NCBI GenBank assembly: GCA_023953845.1
Contig: JAMLJC010000001.1
Span: forward strand, 2,862,501-2,926,500
Length of the DNA: 64,000 nucleotides
Reading direction: 5' to 3'
DNA from: Rhizobiaceae bacterium
Lineage (GTDB): Bacteria; Pseudomonadota; Alphaproteobacteria; Rhizobiales; Rhizobiaceae
Shown piece by piece: positions 9,256-17,587 of this stretch. Within the stretch, counting starts at the first letter, position 1. Every line of letters starts with the position of its first letter. The notes beneath the pieces are model-generated. The model saw only the letters and a program-made list of their open reading frames with translations, had not been told where the DNA came from and did no database searches. A program made the position numbers and the translations under genes.

Positions 9256-9283
9256 GCGGGCACCCCTCGTCGCCGGCACGCCT

Positions 9284-9461
9284 GCTTTCCTTCGTCATCC
9301 TCGGGCTTGACCCGAGGATCCATGCCTGAACGCCAATGAAGGCGCGGCGGCGCAGGAACAAGCGCCCGTTGCCCGCCGTCTCATCCTTCCGCAGCGTTCA
9401 GGCTTGGATCCTATGGTCGCGCTCCACTTCGTTGCGCTTGCCATAGGATGACGAAGGAAGC
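9284..9461. repeat. Palindromic intergenic repeat (RIME/MITE-like)
   Basis: An element of about 178 bases fills the space between the aminotransferase gene and hemA. Its ends are inverted: 9284-9301 (gctttccttcgtcatcct) pairs with 9445-9461. Further inside, the arm at about 9316-9333 pairs with 9392-9410 with one mismatch. Within the left arm sits a perfect 9-bp hairpin at 9297-9319 (atcctcggg, loop cttga, cccgaggat). Such palindromes are scattered in rhizobial intergenic spaces. It has no coding potential that I would trust. Confidence 0.75.
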
Positions 9462-9549
9462 GATATGCCAGGATAACGGCGAGTAAGTACCGCTGCGCGT
9501 GCCAGAGGACGACGCGGAGAAACGGAAACCGTGCGTCTGCGGCCGCTTG

Positions 9550-10827
9550 TCACCCGCCGGATTTGGGCACCAGCAGCGGCACGATGCGGTCGCTCTTGAC
9601 GACGGCCGGCTGGCCGGCGGCGCCATAGGGGATGCCCAGCGAGTCCCACGTCTCGATCAGCGCGTCGCGCAGGCCGTCGATGAGCGCGTCCGAGTGGAAG
9701 GGCGTCGGCGTGATGCGCAGGCGCTCCGTGCCGCGCGGCACCGTCGGATAGTTGATCGGCTGGATGTAGATGCCGTGCTTGCCGAGCAGTCGGTCGCTCG
9801 CCATCTTGCACAGCTCCGGATCGCCGACCAGCAGCGGCACGATGTGCGTGACCGACGGCATGACCGGGAAGCCTGCGGCCGACAGCACGTCCTTGGTGCG
9901 CGCCGCCTGGTGCTGCTGCGCTTCGCGCTCGGACTGCGATACCTTCAGATGGCGGATCGATGCCGTCGCCGCGGCCGCGATGGAAGGCGGCAGGGCGGTG
10001 GTGAAGATGAAGCCCGGCGCATAGGAGCGCACGGCGTCGATGACGGTGCGCGTGCCGGTGATGTAGCCGCCGAGCGTGCCGAACGCCTTGGCCAGCGTGC
10101 CCTCGATCACGTCGATGCGATGGGCCAGGCCCTCGCGCTCGGTGATGCCGCCGCCGCGCGCGCCATACATGCCCACCGCATGGACCTCGTCGATATAGGT
10201 CATGGCGTTGTACTTGTCGGCGAGATCGGCGATCGCCTCGATCGGCGCGATGTCGCCGTCCATCGAATAGACGCTCTCGAACACGATCAGCTTGGCGCGC
10301 TCGCGGCCCGCCTGCTTCAGCAGGCTTTCGAGATGCGCGACGTCGTTGTGGCGGAAAATCTTCTTCTCCGCGCCGGAGCGCCGCACGCCCTCGATCATCG
10401 AGGCATGGTTGAGTTCGTCGGACAGGATCAGGCAGTTCGGCAGCAGCCGGCCGATCGTGGAGATCGCGGCCTCGTTCGACACGAAGCCGGAGGTGAAGAC
10501 AAGCGCTGACTCCTTGTCATGCAGGTCGGCGAGCTCGGCCTCGAGCTCCACCAGCGGATGGTTGGTGCCGGAAATGTTGCGCGTGCCGCCCGCGCCGGAG
10601 CCCATGCGGCCCGCCGCGTTCTGCATCGCCGCGATGACGTCCGGGTGCTGACCCATGCCGAGATAGTCGTTGGAGCACCAGATGGTGATCTCCTTGGCCT
10701 CTCCGTTGCCGCGCCAGATGGCGCGCGGGAAAGCGCCGACGATGCGCTCGAGGTCTGCAAAGACGCGATACCGTCGCTCGGCATGGACCTGATCGACGGC
10801 TTCCTCGAAGAAACGCTGATAGTTCAT
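9550..10827 (-). CDS. hemA: 5-aminolevulinate synthase
   Basis: 425 residues. It condenses glycine and succinyl-CoA to 5-aminolevulinate, the first step of the Shemin (C4) haem pathway typical of alphaproteobacteria. Diagnostic segments: WCSNDYLGMGQHPDVI, GSGAGGTRNISGT, FTSGFVSNEA, DELNHASMIEG, YIDEVHAVGMYG and the PLP-lysine K247 in GTLAKAFG. C-terminal IQPINYPTVPRGTERLRITPTP is also typical. The start is ATG 10827; the frame is open further upstream but without similarity. An FNR/FixK-type box lies about 118 bases upstream, which suggests low-oxygen control of haem synthesis. Confidence 0.97.
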   Translation of the reverse strand: MNYQRFFEEAVDQVHAERRYRVFADLERIVGAFPRAIWRGNGEAKEITIWCSNDYLGMGQHPDVIAAMQNAAGRMGSGAGGTRNISGTNHPLVELEAELADLHDKESALVFTSGFVSNEAAISTIGRLLPNCLILSDELNHASMIEGVRRSGAEKKIFRHNDVAHLESLLKQAGRERAKLIVFESVYSMDGDIAPIEAIADLADKYNAMTYIDEVHAVGMYGARGGGITEREGLAHRIDVIEGTLAKAFGTLGGYITGTRTVIDAVRSYAPGFIFTTALPPSIAAAATASIRHLKVSQSEREAQQHQAARTKDVLSAAGFPVMPSVTHIVPLLVGDPELCKMASDRLLGKHGIYIQPINYPTVPRGTERLRITPTPFHSDALIDGLRDALIETWDSLGIPYGAAGQPAVVKSDRIVPLLVPKSGG

Positions 10828-10938
10828 GTTGCCTGCTCTTTGGGTGGGCGGATCATAGTGGCGCGCTGGCGACGCGTCCATTCTCCGCTTTCGGTCAAAA
10901 TGCCACGCCCTTTGCACCACAACGCGCGGCCGGCATCC

Positions 10939-10952
10939 TTGATTTCGATCAA
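10939..10952. promoter_or_regulatory. FNR/FixK-type box upstream of hemA
   Basis: TTGATTTCGATCAA is a perfect match to the FNR/FixK consensus TTGAT-N4-ATCAA. It lies midway between divergent hemA (start 10827) and galE (start 11066). ALAS genes are known FnrL/FixK targets in alphaproteobacteria, so hemA is the likelier target. Confidence 0.75.
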
Positions 10953-11065
10953 GGCCGGCGACGACCGATTTCCGCCGCCGGGCCGGCATCCGCGAGGTAT
11001 GGCCGCGACACCACGGAATGTTAGCGGTTTCGCGCTAGAACACGGCCGGTCAATGGAGACAGCGA

Positions 11066-12061
11066 ATGGCGGTCCTCGTCACGGGCGGCGCCGGCTATAT
11101 CGGCAGCCATATGGTGTGGGAACTTCTCGACGCCGGCGAGGAGGTGGTCGTGCTCGACCGCCTGTCGACCGGCTTCGACTGGGCGGTGGCGCCGGAGGCA
11201 AAACTCTATCGCGGTGACGTCGGCGACGCCGAGCTTGTTTCAGGCATTCTCCGCGACCACGCCGTCGACGCCATCATCCATTTCGCCGGTTCGGTCGTGG
11301 TGCCTGATTCGGTCTCCGATCCGCTGGGCTATTACGAGAACAACACCGGCCGCACCCGCACCCTGCTGGAGACGGCGGTGCGGGCAGGGGTGCCGCATTT
11401 CATCTTCTCGTCAACCGCGGCCGTCTATGGCTCGGTCGGCATGGAGCCGGTGCGCGAGGATGCCCGGCTTGCGCCCGAATCGCCCTATGGCCGCTCCAAG
11501 CTGATGAGCGAATGGATGCTGGCCGATGCCGCGCGAGCCCATCAACTCCGCTACACGGCGCTGCGCTATTTCAACGTGGCCGGCGCCGATCCGCGCGGCC
11601 GCACCGGACAATCGACGGCCGGCGCGACGCATCTCATCAAGGTTGCCTGCGAGACGGCGACCGGCAAGCGCGCCTCGATGGAGGTGTTCGGAACGGACTA
11701 TCCGACACCGGACGGCACCTGCGTGCGCGACTACATCCATGTCAGCGATCTCGTGGCGGCGCATCGGCTGGCGCTGGCGCGGCTGCGGGCGGGCGGGAAT
11801 TCGCTGGTCGCCAATTGCGGCTACAGCCACGGCTATTCGGTGCTGGAGGTGATCGATGCCGTGCGCCGGGTCAGCGGCTGCGATCTTACGGTGAACACCG
11901 GACCGCGCCGGATCGGGGACGCGGCCTCGGTCATCGCGGATTCGGCGCTGGCGCGGCGCGAACTCGCCTGGGTGCCCCGCCATGACGATCTGGAACGGAT
12001 CGTCTCCGACGCGCTTTCCTGGGAGGCCATGCTGACGCGCAAGAACTCGCCGTCGCGCTGA
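11066..12061 (+). CDS. galE: UDP-glucose 4-epimerase
   Basis: 331 residues of the extended SDR family. It interconverts UDP-glucose and UDP-galactose with tightly bound NAD, feeding galactose into surface polysaccharides. The glycine-rich NAD motif VTGGAGYIGSH opens the protein, followed by VLDRLSTG, HFAGSVVVPDSV, SSTAAVYG and the catalytic YGRSK (Tyr and Lys). The substrate region YFNVAGADPRGRTGQ and the tail segment GTDYPTPDGTCVRDYIHVSDL are typical of GalE. It is divergent from hemA and shares an intergenic region holding an FNR-type box. Confidence 0.93.
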   Translation: MAVLVTGGAGYIGSHMVWELLDAGEEVVVLDRLSTGFDWAVAPEAKLYRGDVGDAELVSGILRDHAVDAIIHFAGSVVVPDSVSDPLGYYENNTGRTRTLLETAVRAGVPHFIFSSTAAVYGSVGMEPVREDARLAPESPYGRSKLMSEWMLADAARAHQLRYTALRYFNVAGADPRGRTGQSTAGATHLIKVACETATGKRASMEVFGTDYPTPDGTCVRDYIHVSDLVAAHRLALARLRAGGNSLVANCGYSHGYSVLEVIDAVRRVSGCDLTVNTGPRRIGDAASVIADSALARRELAWVPRHDDLERIVSDALSWEAMLTRKNSPSR

Positions 12062-12072
12062 GTCCTCGCAAA

Positions 12073-12101
12073 CGTTTGGTTGCGCTACCATCTACCAAAC
12101 G
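12073..12101. promoter_or_regulatory. Inverted repeat upstream of uxaA, possible GntR-type operator
   Basis: The arms CGTTTGGT (12073-12080) and ACCAAACG (12094-12101) are perfectly inverted around 13 bases, with an inner TGGT...ACCA pair. It lies 12 bases after galE and about 125 bases before the altronate dehydratase gene. No T-tract follows, so an operator is likelier than a terminator. TGGT/ACCA half-sites occur in operators of UxuR/ExuR-type regulators of hexuronate genes; the link here is inference. Confidence 0.4.
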
Positions 12102-12225
12102 GACCGGTCGCCATGCTAAGAGGGACGACCGGAAGCGACCGCCGGAAACGGCATATTCTTGAATCACGAACAGGGGCGAACGCGGATCGCACGGTGCGGA
12201 CGCACGCCCGCCGAGGCAACGATCC

Positions 12226-13758
12226 ATGGACACAGCCCCCCATCATTCCGCGCGCAGCCTGCGGCTGAGCCCGCAGGACAACATCGTCGTGGCGGGCGAG
12301 AAGATCGAGAAGGGCGCCGAGAGCGCCGGCGTCACGGCCCTGCAGCGCATCCCCTTCGGCCACAAGATGGCGACGGTGGACATCGCAAGGGACGAGCCGA
12401 TCGTGAAATTCGGCCAGATCATCGGCTTCGCCAAGCAGCCCATCGCGAAGGGCGACTGGGTGCACGAGCACAATGTCTACATGCATGATTTCGAGCGCGA
12501 CTATCGGTTCGCCGAGGCCGCGCGGCCCGAAAACATTCTGCCCGTTTCCGAGCAGGCGACGTTCGAGGGCTATCGCCGCGCCAACGGCAAGGCCGGCACG
12601 CGCAACTATATCGGCGTGCTGACCAGTGTGAACTGCTCGACCACGGTCGCCGGCTTCATCGCGAAGGAGATCGAGCGCTCCGGCATCCTCGACGACTATC
12701 CGAACATCGACGGCATCGTCGCGCTGAAGCAGGCGAATGGCTGCGTGATCGACTATCGCGGCGTTATCTTCGACACGCTGAAGAAGACGACATGGGGCTA
12801 CGCGACCAATCCGAACATGGGTGGCGTCATCATGGTCGGGCTGGGCTGCGAGGGCTTCCAGATCCCGCGCTTCAAGGAAGCCTATGGCGTGCAGGAGAGC
12901 GAAACCTTCCGCACCATGACCATCCAGGAGACGGGCGGCACGAGGAAGACGGTCGACGCGGGCGTCGAGGCGGTGAAGGCGATGCTGCCCACGGTGAACA
13001 ATGTCCGGCGCGAGACCCTGCCGGCCTCCGAACTCATCCTCGCGCTGCAATGCGGCGGCTCCGACGGCTATTCCGGCATCACCGCCAATCCCGCGCTGGG
13101 CGTCGCGGCCGACATTCTCGTGCGGAATGGCGGCACCGCGATTCTGTCGGAAACGCCGGAGATCTACGGCGCGGAGCATCTGCTCACCCGCCGCGCCCGC
13201 AGCAAGGAGGTCGGCGAGAAACTCGTCGACATCATCCACTGGTGGGAGGACTACACCAGGCGCAACAATATGGAGATGAACAACAATCCGTCTCCCGGCA
13301 ACAAGCTCGGCGGCCTCACCACGATACTGGAGAAATCGCTCGGCGCGGCGGCCAAGGGCGGCTCGACAACGCTCAACGCCGTCTATCACTATGCCGATCC
13401 GGTGACGGAAAAGGGCTTCGTCTTCATGGACACGCCGGGCTACGACCCGGTGGCGGCGACGGGGCAGGTGGCCGGCGGCGCCAACATCCTCGCCTTCACC
13501 ACCGGCCGCGGCTCGGCCTATGGCTGCAAGCCGACGCCGTCGATCAAGCTTGCGACCAACACGCCCATGTACGAGCGCATGAAGGACGACATGGACATCA
13601 ACTGCGGCGACGTGCTCGACGGCGTGACGCTGCAGGAAAAGGGCGAGGAGATATTCAGGGAGATTCTCGAAGTCGCCTCCGGCAAGAAGACGAAATCCGA
13701 ACTGCTGGGCTATGGCGACAACGAGTTCGTGCCCTGGCAGATCGGCGCGACGATGTAG
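12226..13758 (+). CDS. uxaA: Altronate dehydratase
   Basis: 510 residues. Dehydrates D-altronate to 2-keto-3-deoxygluconate in galacturonate breakdown. The N-terminal SAF domain (about 1-100: LSPQDNIVVAGEKIEKG, GHKMATVDIARDEPIVKFGQIIG) is followed by the large UxaA metal-dependent dehydratase domain (YRRANGKAGTRNYIGVLTSVNCS, LKQANGCVIDY, NPNMGGVIMVGLGCEG, LQCGGSDGYSGITANPALG, GGANILAFTTGRGSAYGCKPTPSIKL). Both domains are fused, as in full-length enzymes. The related galactarate dehydratase shares this architecture, so the substrate is likely but not certain. No other hexuronate gene is adjacent. The product would feed KDG into the Entner-Doudoroff pathway encoded at 50.6-54.7 kb. Confidence 0.88.
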   Translation: MDTAPHHSARSLRLSPQDNIVVAGEKIEKGAESAGVTALQRIPFGHKMATVDIARDEPIVKFGQIIGFAKQPIAKGDWVHEHNVYMHDFERDYRFAEAARPENILPVSEQATFEGYRRANGKAGTRNYIGVLTSVNCSTTVAGFIAKEIERSGILDDYPNIDGIVALKQANGCVIDYRGVIFDTLKKTTWGYATNPNMGGVIMVGLGCEGFQIPRFKEAYGVQESETFRTMTIQETGGTRKTVDAGVEAVKAMLPTVNNVRRETLPASELILALQCGGSDGYSGITANPALGVAADILVRNGGTAILSETPEIYGAEHLLTRRARSKEVGEKLVDIIHWWEDYTRRNNMEMNNNPSPGNKLGGLTTILEKSLGAAAKGGSTTLNAVYHYADPVTEKGFVFMDTPGYDPVAATGQVAGGANILAFTTGRGSAYGCKPTPSIKLATNTPMYERMKDDMDINCGDVLDGVTLQEKGEEIFREILEVASGKKTKSELLGYGDNEFVPWQIGATM

Positions 13759-13784
13759 GCCCGCGCTGGCCAACTTCCAAAAAG

Positions 13785-13820
13785 AAAGCCCGCGCCGTCG
13801 ATGACGGGCGCGGGCTTTTC
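13785..13820. terminator. Bidirectional terminator between uxaA and the lipoprotein gene
   Basis: A GC-rich stem formed by aaagcccgcgccgtc and gacgggcgcgggcttt (one bulged base) is followed by a T-run on the plus strand and preceded by an A-run that becomes a U-tract on the minus strand. It can serve both convergent genes. Confidence 0.85.
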
Positions 13821-13832
13821 CTTGCAGATCGC

Positions 13833-14120
13833 TCAGTAGCGTTCGCAGGGCGCGGTGTAGACGCGACCGTAACGGTCGCGGTAGCGGCACTGCTGCTGAC
13901 GGTTCGGGTCGGTCGCAGCCGCCACGCCCGTGCCGATGACCGCGCCCGCGGCCGCGCCGATCAGCGTGCTTTCCGTATTACCGCCAATGGCCTGCCCGAG
14001 GAGCGCGCCGCCGGCGGCGCCTGCCAGCGCACCGGTTCCCGCGCGCTGCTCAGACGGCGTGGCCGAGCAGCCGGCGAGCATGGCTGCAAATCCGACGACG
14101 ATGACGATGTGGCGTCTCAT
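13833..14120 (-). CDS. Glycine-zipper lipoprotein (SlyB/17-kDa-antigen-like)
   Basis: 95 residues. A lipoprotein signal peptide ends in the lipobox LAGC (Cys at about residue 17), so the mature protein is probably acylated and outer-membrane anchored. Residues about 28-70 contain repeated GxxxG spacing (GALAGAAGGALLGQAIGG, IGAAAGAVIGTGVAAA), the glycine-zipper 2TM motif. The C-terminus is basic and aromatic with two cysteines (CRYRDRYGRVYTAPCERY). Members of this group support envelope integrity, but a specific role is unknown. A shared terminator separates it from convergent uxaA. Confidence 0.85.
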   Translation of the reverse strand: MRRHIVIVVGFAAMLAGCSATPSEQRAGTGALAGAAGGALLGQAIGGNTESTLIGAAAGAVIGTGVAAATDPNRQQQCRYRDRYGRVYTAPCERY

Positions 14121-14364
14121 TCTCTGATCCTCTCTCTACTCCGGCCGTCCGGCCCCTGCGTTCCGGCCTGTATCCGGATTACGGCCGAAACGGGGCGGCT
14201 GCCGCTTTGTTCCGACACACGCAGCTCATATCGCCCGAACGGTGAACGCCCGGTTGTCAACACGAGAGCCGCGCGGCAACTGCCGGAAGGTCCGTCTGAG
14301 CGGAAAATCCGCTCAGTATAACCGCAACAAGAGTCGACGGGATTCCGGTGTCTTTGCCAGGTCC

Positions 14365-16497
14365 TCAGCCTTGCGAAGCCTCCAGAATCTTCTGCCGGGC
14401 GATCACCGCGCTTGCGGCGCCCGCGGCGGCTGGACTGTCCTCGCTGCCGACGCTGACGCTCGGGCGCGCGAACTCGATGCCGTTGGCGGCAAAGGAATCG
14501 CGGATCATCGAGTAGGCGCGGCGGCGGACGGTCGTTTGATAGCCGGGCTTCGTCATCACCCCGAAGCTCAGCTCCATGCCGTAATCCCCGAACTGCTCGA
14601 CGCCCTTCATCTTCACGGTCTGGAGGATGTCGGGAGCGATTTCGGGATCTTCCAGCAGGGCTGCGCCGACCCCCTTCGTAAGCTTCTTGACGAGCTTGAT
14701 GTCGGTGTCGAAGGGAACGCGGATGATAAACTTGTCGATCGCCCAGTCGCGGCTCATGTTCTGGATCGCGCCCAGCGAACCGAAAGGAACCGTGAAGACG
14801 GGACCACGGTGATGCCGCAGCCTGATGGAACGCAGGCTGAAGGATTCGACCGTGCCCTTGTAGTTGCCGCTCTGTATATATTCGCCGACGCGGAAAGCAT
14901 CGTCCATCAGGTAGAAGACGCCGCTCACGATATCCTTGACCAGGGTCTGCGAGCCGAAGCCTATGGCCACGCCGAATATGCCGGCGCCTGCGATGAGGGG
15001 GCCTATTTCAACCCCCAGTTCCGACAGCACCATCAGACTCGCGATCGTGATGATGAGCACGGCGAGCGCGTTGCGGAAGATGGGAAGCAGCGTATGCAGG
15101 CGGCCTCGGCGCGACGCCTCGGCTGTCGCCTCCGGGTCGCTGCCTCCATTGACCGCGATGGTGCGGTCGACATAGGTCTTGATCAATTGCCAGATCAGGT
15201 CGGCGACGATCAGGATGACGACGCTACGCAGCAGGCCGCGTATGATCTGGCTGCTGACCGTATCGGCGCTGGTCAGAACGCCGGGATTGATACTGAGCAC
15301 GAAGCCCAGCCAGAGCACCGCGAGCAGGACGACCGCCGCGCGGACGCCGCGGACGACGAGCACGTCGCGCACCGAGACGGCGTCCGTCCGGGGCTTCCAG
15401 CGCGCCACGATGGATTGGGCGACCTGCCCGGCGACCGAAAGCACCTTCGGCAGCAGGAGCGCATAGATGCCGAGCCAGAGCGCTATGCTCAGCCCGATGC
15501 ACCAGAGAGCCCACAAAGCGACGAGGTAGATCGTCAGCAGCCACTTTCGTGCGACGCTGCGCGTGCCGACGGCCTGAGGCGCACGCCAGACGCTCTCGAT
15601 CGCGAGCGCCAGCAGTCCGATGCCGGCGAGATAGCTGAGCAGCTGCGTGGCGTCGTCGGAGAAGCCGACGGCCGGCAGCAGGCTGAGCGTCGCCCAGGCT
15701 GCCATCAGATAGGCGGCGAAAAGAACGATGCGCCGCTGCCAGAAGGCGGCCGGACCCGCGGCGAGCGCGGCTGACGTCGAACTCGCGTCAGGCATCGGCT
15801 CCCGTTCCGCGCGAAGGCGGTCGAGCAGCAATATCGAGAGCACTGCGACCAGCCGCACGGCGATGAACGCGACCAGATAGGTCAGCACGACCTTGCGCAG
15901 TAGCGGAGGTCCGCCGGAAGCCAGGAACACCCCGAGACTGACGACCGTGAAGACGAGCACGGGAGCAAGTGCCGACAGCGCCTGGGCGGCGAAGTCGTCG
16001 GCCGCTGCGACCGGGTTCTTCTGGCGTTGCAGGCGCGCGCCGGACACCATGCGTTTGACCAGCCACTCGGCAGCGTAGCCGGCGGCCACCAGCCCGAGAA
16101 GCAGGATGATCGCAGTTCCGGGAGTGCGGTCGCCGCTGTCTGCGGCGAGCCTTTGAACGGCCCCCCCTGCCTCTGCGGGCAGGCGCTTGAACGCTGCGGT
16201 CATTGCAGCCAGATGGTCGCGCAATGCGTCGTCCCAGCCGGCCAGCCGGCCAGCGACCGACGTAGGAGCCGTGGATTTGGTCTGCGGTGCGGTGTCCAGC
16301 CATGCGCGGATCTCCGGATCGTCGAGAAGCTTGACGAATTCGCGGATCTTCGCCTGCTGGCTGTCCTCCGTTGTCGCGGCTTCCTGCGCGGCGCCCGGAC
16401 TGACAAATGCAATGCTGGATACTGCAATCCCTGTCAAAAGAAGGGCAAGCCTTGCCAAACAGGCAAACTGTCGAAAAGCCATTTCAAGTCCGCTCAA
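14365..16497 (-). CDS. MscS-family mechanosensitive channel, large form
   Basis: About 710 residues. A signal peptide (LLLTGIAVSSIAFVSPGAAQ) leads into a periplasmic alpha-helical region (about 35-135), then roughly ten membrane helices, and the conserved MscS pore and beta domain near the C-terminus (AGAGIFGVAIGFGSQTLVKD, IVSGVFYLMDDAFRVGEYIQ, GTVESFSLRSIRLRHHRGPV). Such long MscS homologues (MscM/YbdG/DUF3772-like) protect against osmotic downshock. Translation may begin at TTG 16497, which has GGAGAAG close upstream, or at ATG 16482. The gene lies 14 bases after a lipoprotein gene and probably shares its transcript. Confidence 0.88.
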   Translation of the reverse strand: MSGLEMAFRQFACLARLALLLTGIAVSSIAFVSPGAAQEAATTEDSQQAKIREFVKLLDDPEIRAWLDTAPQTKSTAPTSVAGRLAGWDDALRDHLAAMTAAFKRLPAEAGGAVQRLAADSGDRTPGTAIILLLGLVAAGYAAEWLVKRMVSGARLQRQKNPVAAADDFAAQALSALAPVLVFTVVSLGVFLASGGPPLLRKVVLTYLVAFIAVRLVAVLSILLLDRLRAEREPMPDASSTSAALAAGPAAFWQRRIVLFAAYLMAAWATLSLLPAVGFSDDATQLLSYLAGIGLLALAIESVWRAPQAVGTRSVARKWLLTIYLVALWALWCIGLSIALWLGIYALLLPKVLSVAGQVAQSIVARWKPRTDAVSVRDVLVVRGVRAAVVLLAVLWLGFVLSINPGVLTSADTVSSQIIRGLLRSVVILIVADLIWQLIKTYVDRTIAVNGGSDPEATAEASRRGRLHTLLPIFRNALAVLIITIASLMVLSELGVEIGPLIAGAGIFGVAIGFGSQTLVKDIVSGVFYLMDDAFRVGEYIQSGNYKGTVESFSLRSIRLRHHRGPVFTVPFGSLGAIQNMSRDWAIDKFIIRVPFDTDIKLVKKLTKGVGAALLEDPEIAPDILQTVKMKGVEQFGDYGMELSFGVMTKPGYQTTVRRRAYSMIRDSFAANGIEFARPSVSVGSEDSPAAAGAASAVIARQKILEASQG

Positions 16498-16511
16498 CTT
16501 CTTCTCCGTTA

Positions 16512-16838
16512 TCAGATCGCGGTGATCGCGCCGACCTTGCCCTGATCATCGACGGTGCAGGTGATTGTCGAGCCGCCTGCGTTGAGATCCACCTGATAGG
16601 TCCTGGCATCGAGCTTGCGCGAACCCGTGGGCAGCACCTTGCTGCTGTCGATGCCGCGCGAGCGCGCGGCTTCGCTGGCGCAGAGGAGTTGAAGGTCCGC
16701 CGGCGCCGTCTCGGTGGCCGTCCTCGACATCTGATCCGGCGTCGGCGCGCTCTGGCAGCCGCTGAGCGCGGCCGCGAGGGACAAGGCCAGGCCAATTGCA
16801 CGACCTCGCGTTCCAGGGGCTTGCATGTTGATCGACAT
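16512..16838 (-). CDS. Small lipoprotein of unknown function
   Basis: About 108 residues from ATG 16838, chosen because GGGAGGG lies ten bases upstream. The signal peptide ends in a lipobox (AAALSGCQS), so the protein is likely lipid-anchored. The mature part has one pair of cysteines (LLCASEA, ITCTVDD) that could form a disulphide and a C-terminal beta-strand-rich segment (RTYQVDLNAGGSTITCTVDDQGKVGAI) resembling a small PepSY- or DUF-type fold. It lies between an L,D-transpeptidase and an MscS channel on one strand, so an envelope role is plausible. I do not recognise a named family. Confidence 0.75.
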   Translation of the reverse strand: MSINMQAPGTRGRAIGLALSLAAALSGCQSAPTPDQMSRTATETAPADLQLLCASEAARSRGIDSSKVLPTGSRKLDARTYQVDLNAGGSTITCTVDDQGKVGAITAI

Positions 16839-16864
16839 ATCGCTTTTCCCTCCCGATCCGCCCC

Positions 16865-17587
16865 TCACATGCCCTTGTAGAGCGCCGCGCCCTGCATCAG
16901 CACGATGACCTTGGCGCCGACCACGATGCGCGAATGCAGGTCGACGATGTCGTCATTGTTCATCCGGATGCAGCCCGACGACACGTCGAGCCCGATGGTC
17001 CACGGCTCCGGCGTGCCGTGGATGCGATAGATCGTGTCCTGATCGCCCTCGTAGAGATAGAGAGCCCGCGCGCCGAGCGGATTGTCCGGCCCGCCCGGCT
17101 GGCCGTTGGCCCATTTGGCGGCGTTGGGGTCACGCGCCACCATCTCGGCCGGCGGCGTCCAGGTCGGCCACTCGGCGGTGCGCCCGACACGCACGATGCC
17201 GGCCCAGCCGAAACCCTCGCGGCCGACGCCGATGCCGTAGCGGATGGCCTGCTGGCCGGGCTGCACGAGGTAGAGGAAGTGCTGGTTGCCGTCGATGATG
17301 ATGGTGCCCGGCTTCTCGGCCGTGCGGAACTTCACCACCTGTGGCCGGAAGGCTTCCGGCACCTGCTTGTGCTGACGCCAGTATTTGTAGGCGGCGGTGC
17401 GGTCGTAGCTCACCCAGGTCCGCGTCTTGGGATTATAGACCTGCGTTCCCGCGGCGATGGCGACGGTGGAGAAAGCGACGCCGGCTGCGATCAGCCCCGC
17501 GGTCCCCGCCGCACGAAGACGCCATAGCCTGCCCGAACCTGCCCCCGTGCCGAGACAGGCCGTGATCTCCTTCAGATACGCGGTCAT
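16865..17587 (-). CDS. L,D-transpeptidase (YkuD domain)
   Basis: 240 residues. These periplasmic enzymes form 3-3 peptidoglycan cross-links or attach proteins to the wall. A membrane or signal segment (GTAGLIAAGVAFSTVAIAAG) precedes the YkuD domain (about 90-235). The catalytic motif reads HGTPEPWTIGLDVSSGCIRMNNDDI, with the conserved His and SxGCxR-type Cys. The substrate side YGIGVGREGFGWAG is typical of the ErfK/YbiS/YcfS group. The start ATG 17587 overlaps the stop of the upstream binding-protein gene (ATGA), so the two are translationally coupled, an unusual pairing. Confidence 0.92.
   Translation of the reverse strand: MTAYLKEITACLGTGAGSGRLWRLRAAGTAGLIAAGVAFSTVAIAAGTQVYNPKTRTWVSYDRTAAYKYWRQHKQVPEAFRPQVVKFRTAEKPGTIIIDGNQHFLYLVQPGQQAIRYGIGVGREGFGWAGIVRVGRTAEWPTWTPPAEMVARDPNAAKWANGQPGGPDNPLGARALYLYEGDQDTIYRIHGTPEPWTIGLDVSSGCIRMNNDDIVDLHSRIVVGAKVIVLMQGAALYKGM

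Noticed and set aside
9284..9461. Insertion sequence
   Set aside because: No transposase coding capacity; the length fits only a non-autonomous palindrome.
12085..13890. Long minus-strand frame opposite uxaA
   Set aside because: No motif content; altronate dehydratase on the plus strand is unambiguous.
16512..16868. Longer form of the small lipoprotein starting at 16868
   Set aside because: The ATG at 16838 has the better-placed ribosome binding site and gives a standard lipoprotein signal.
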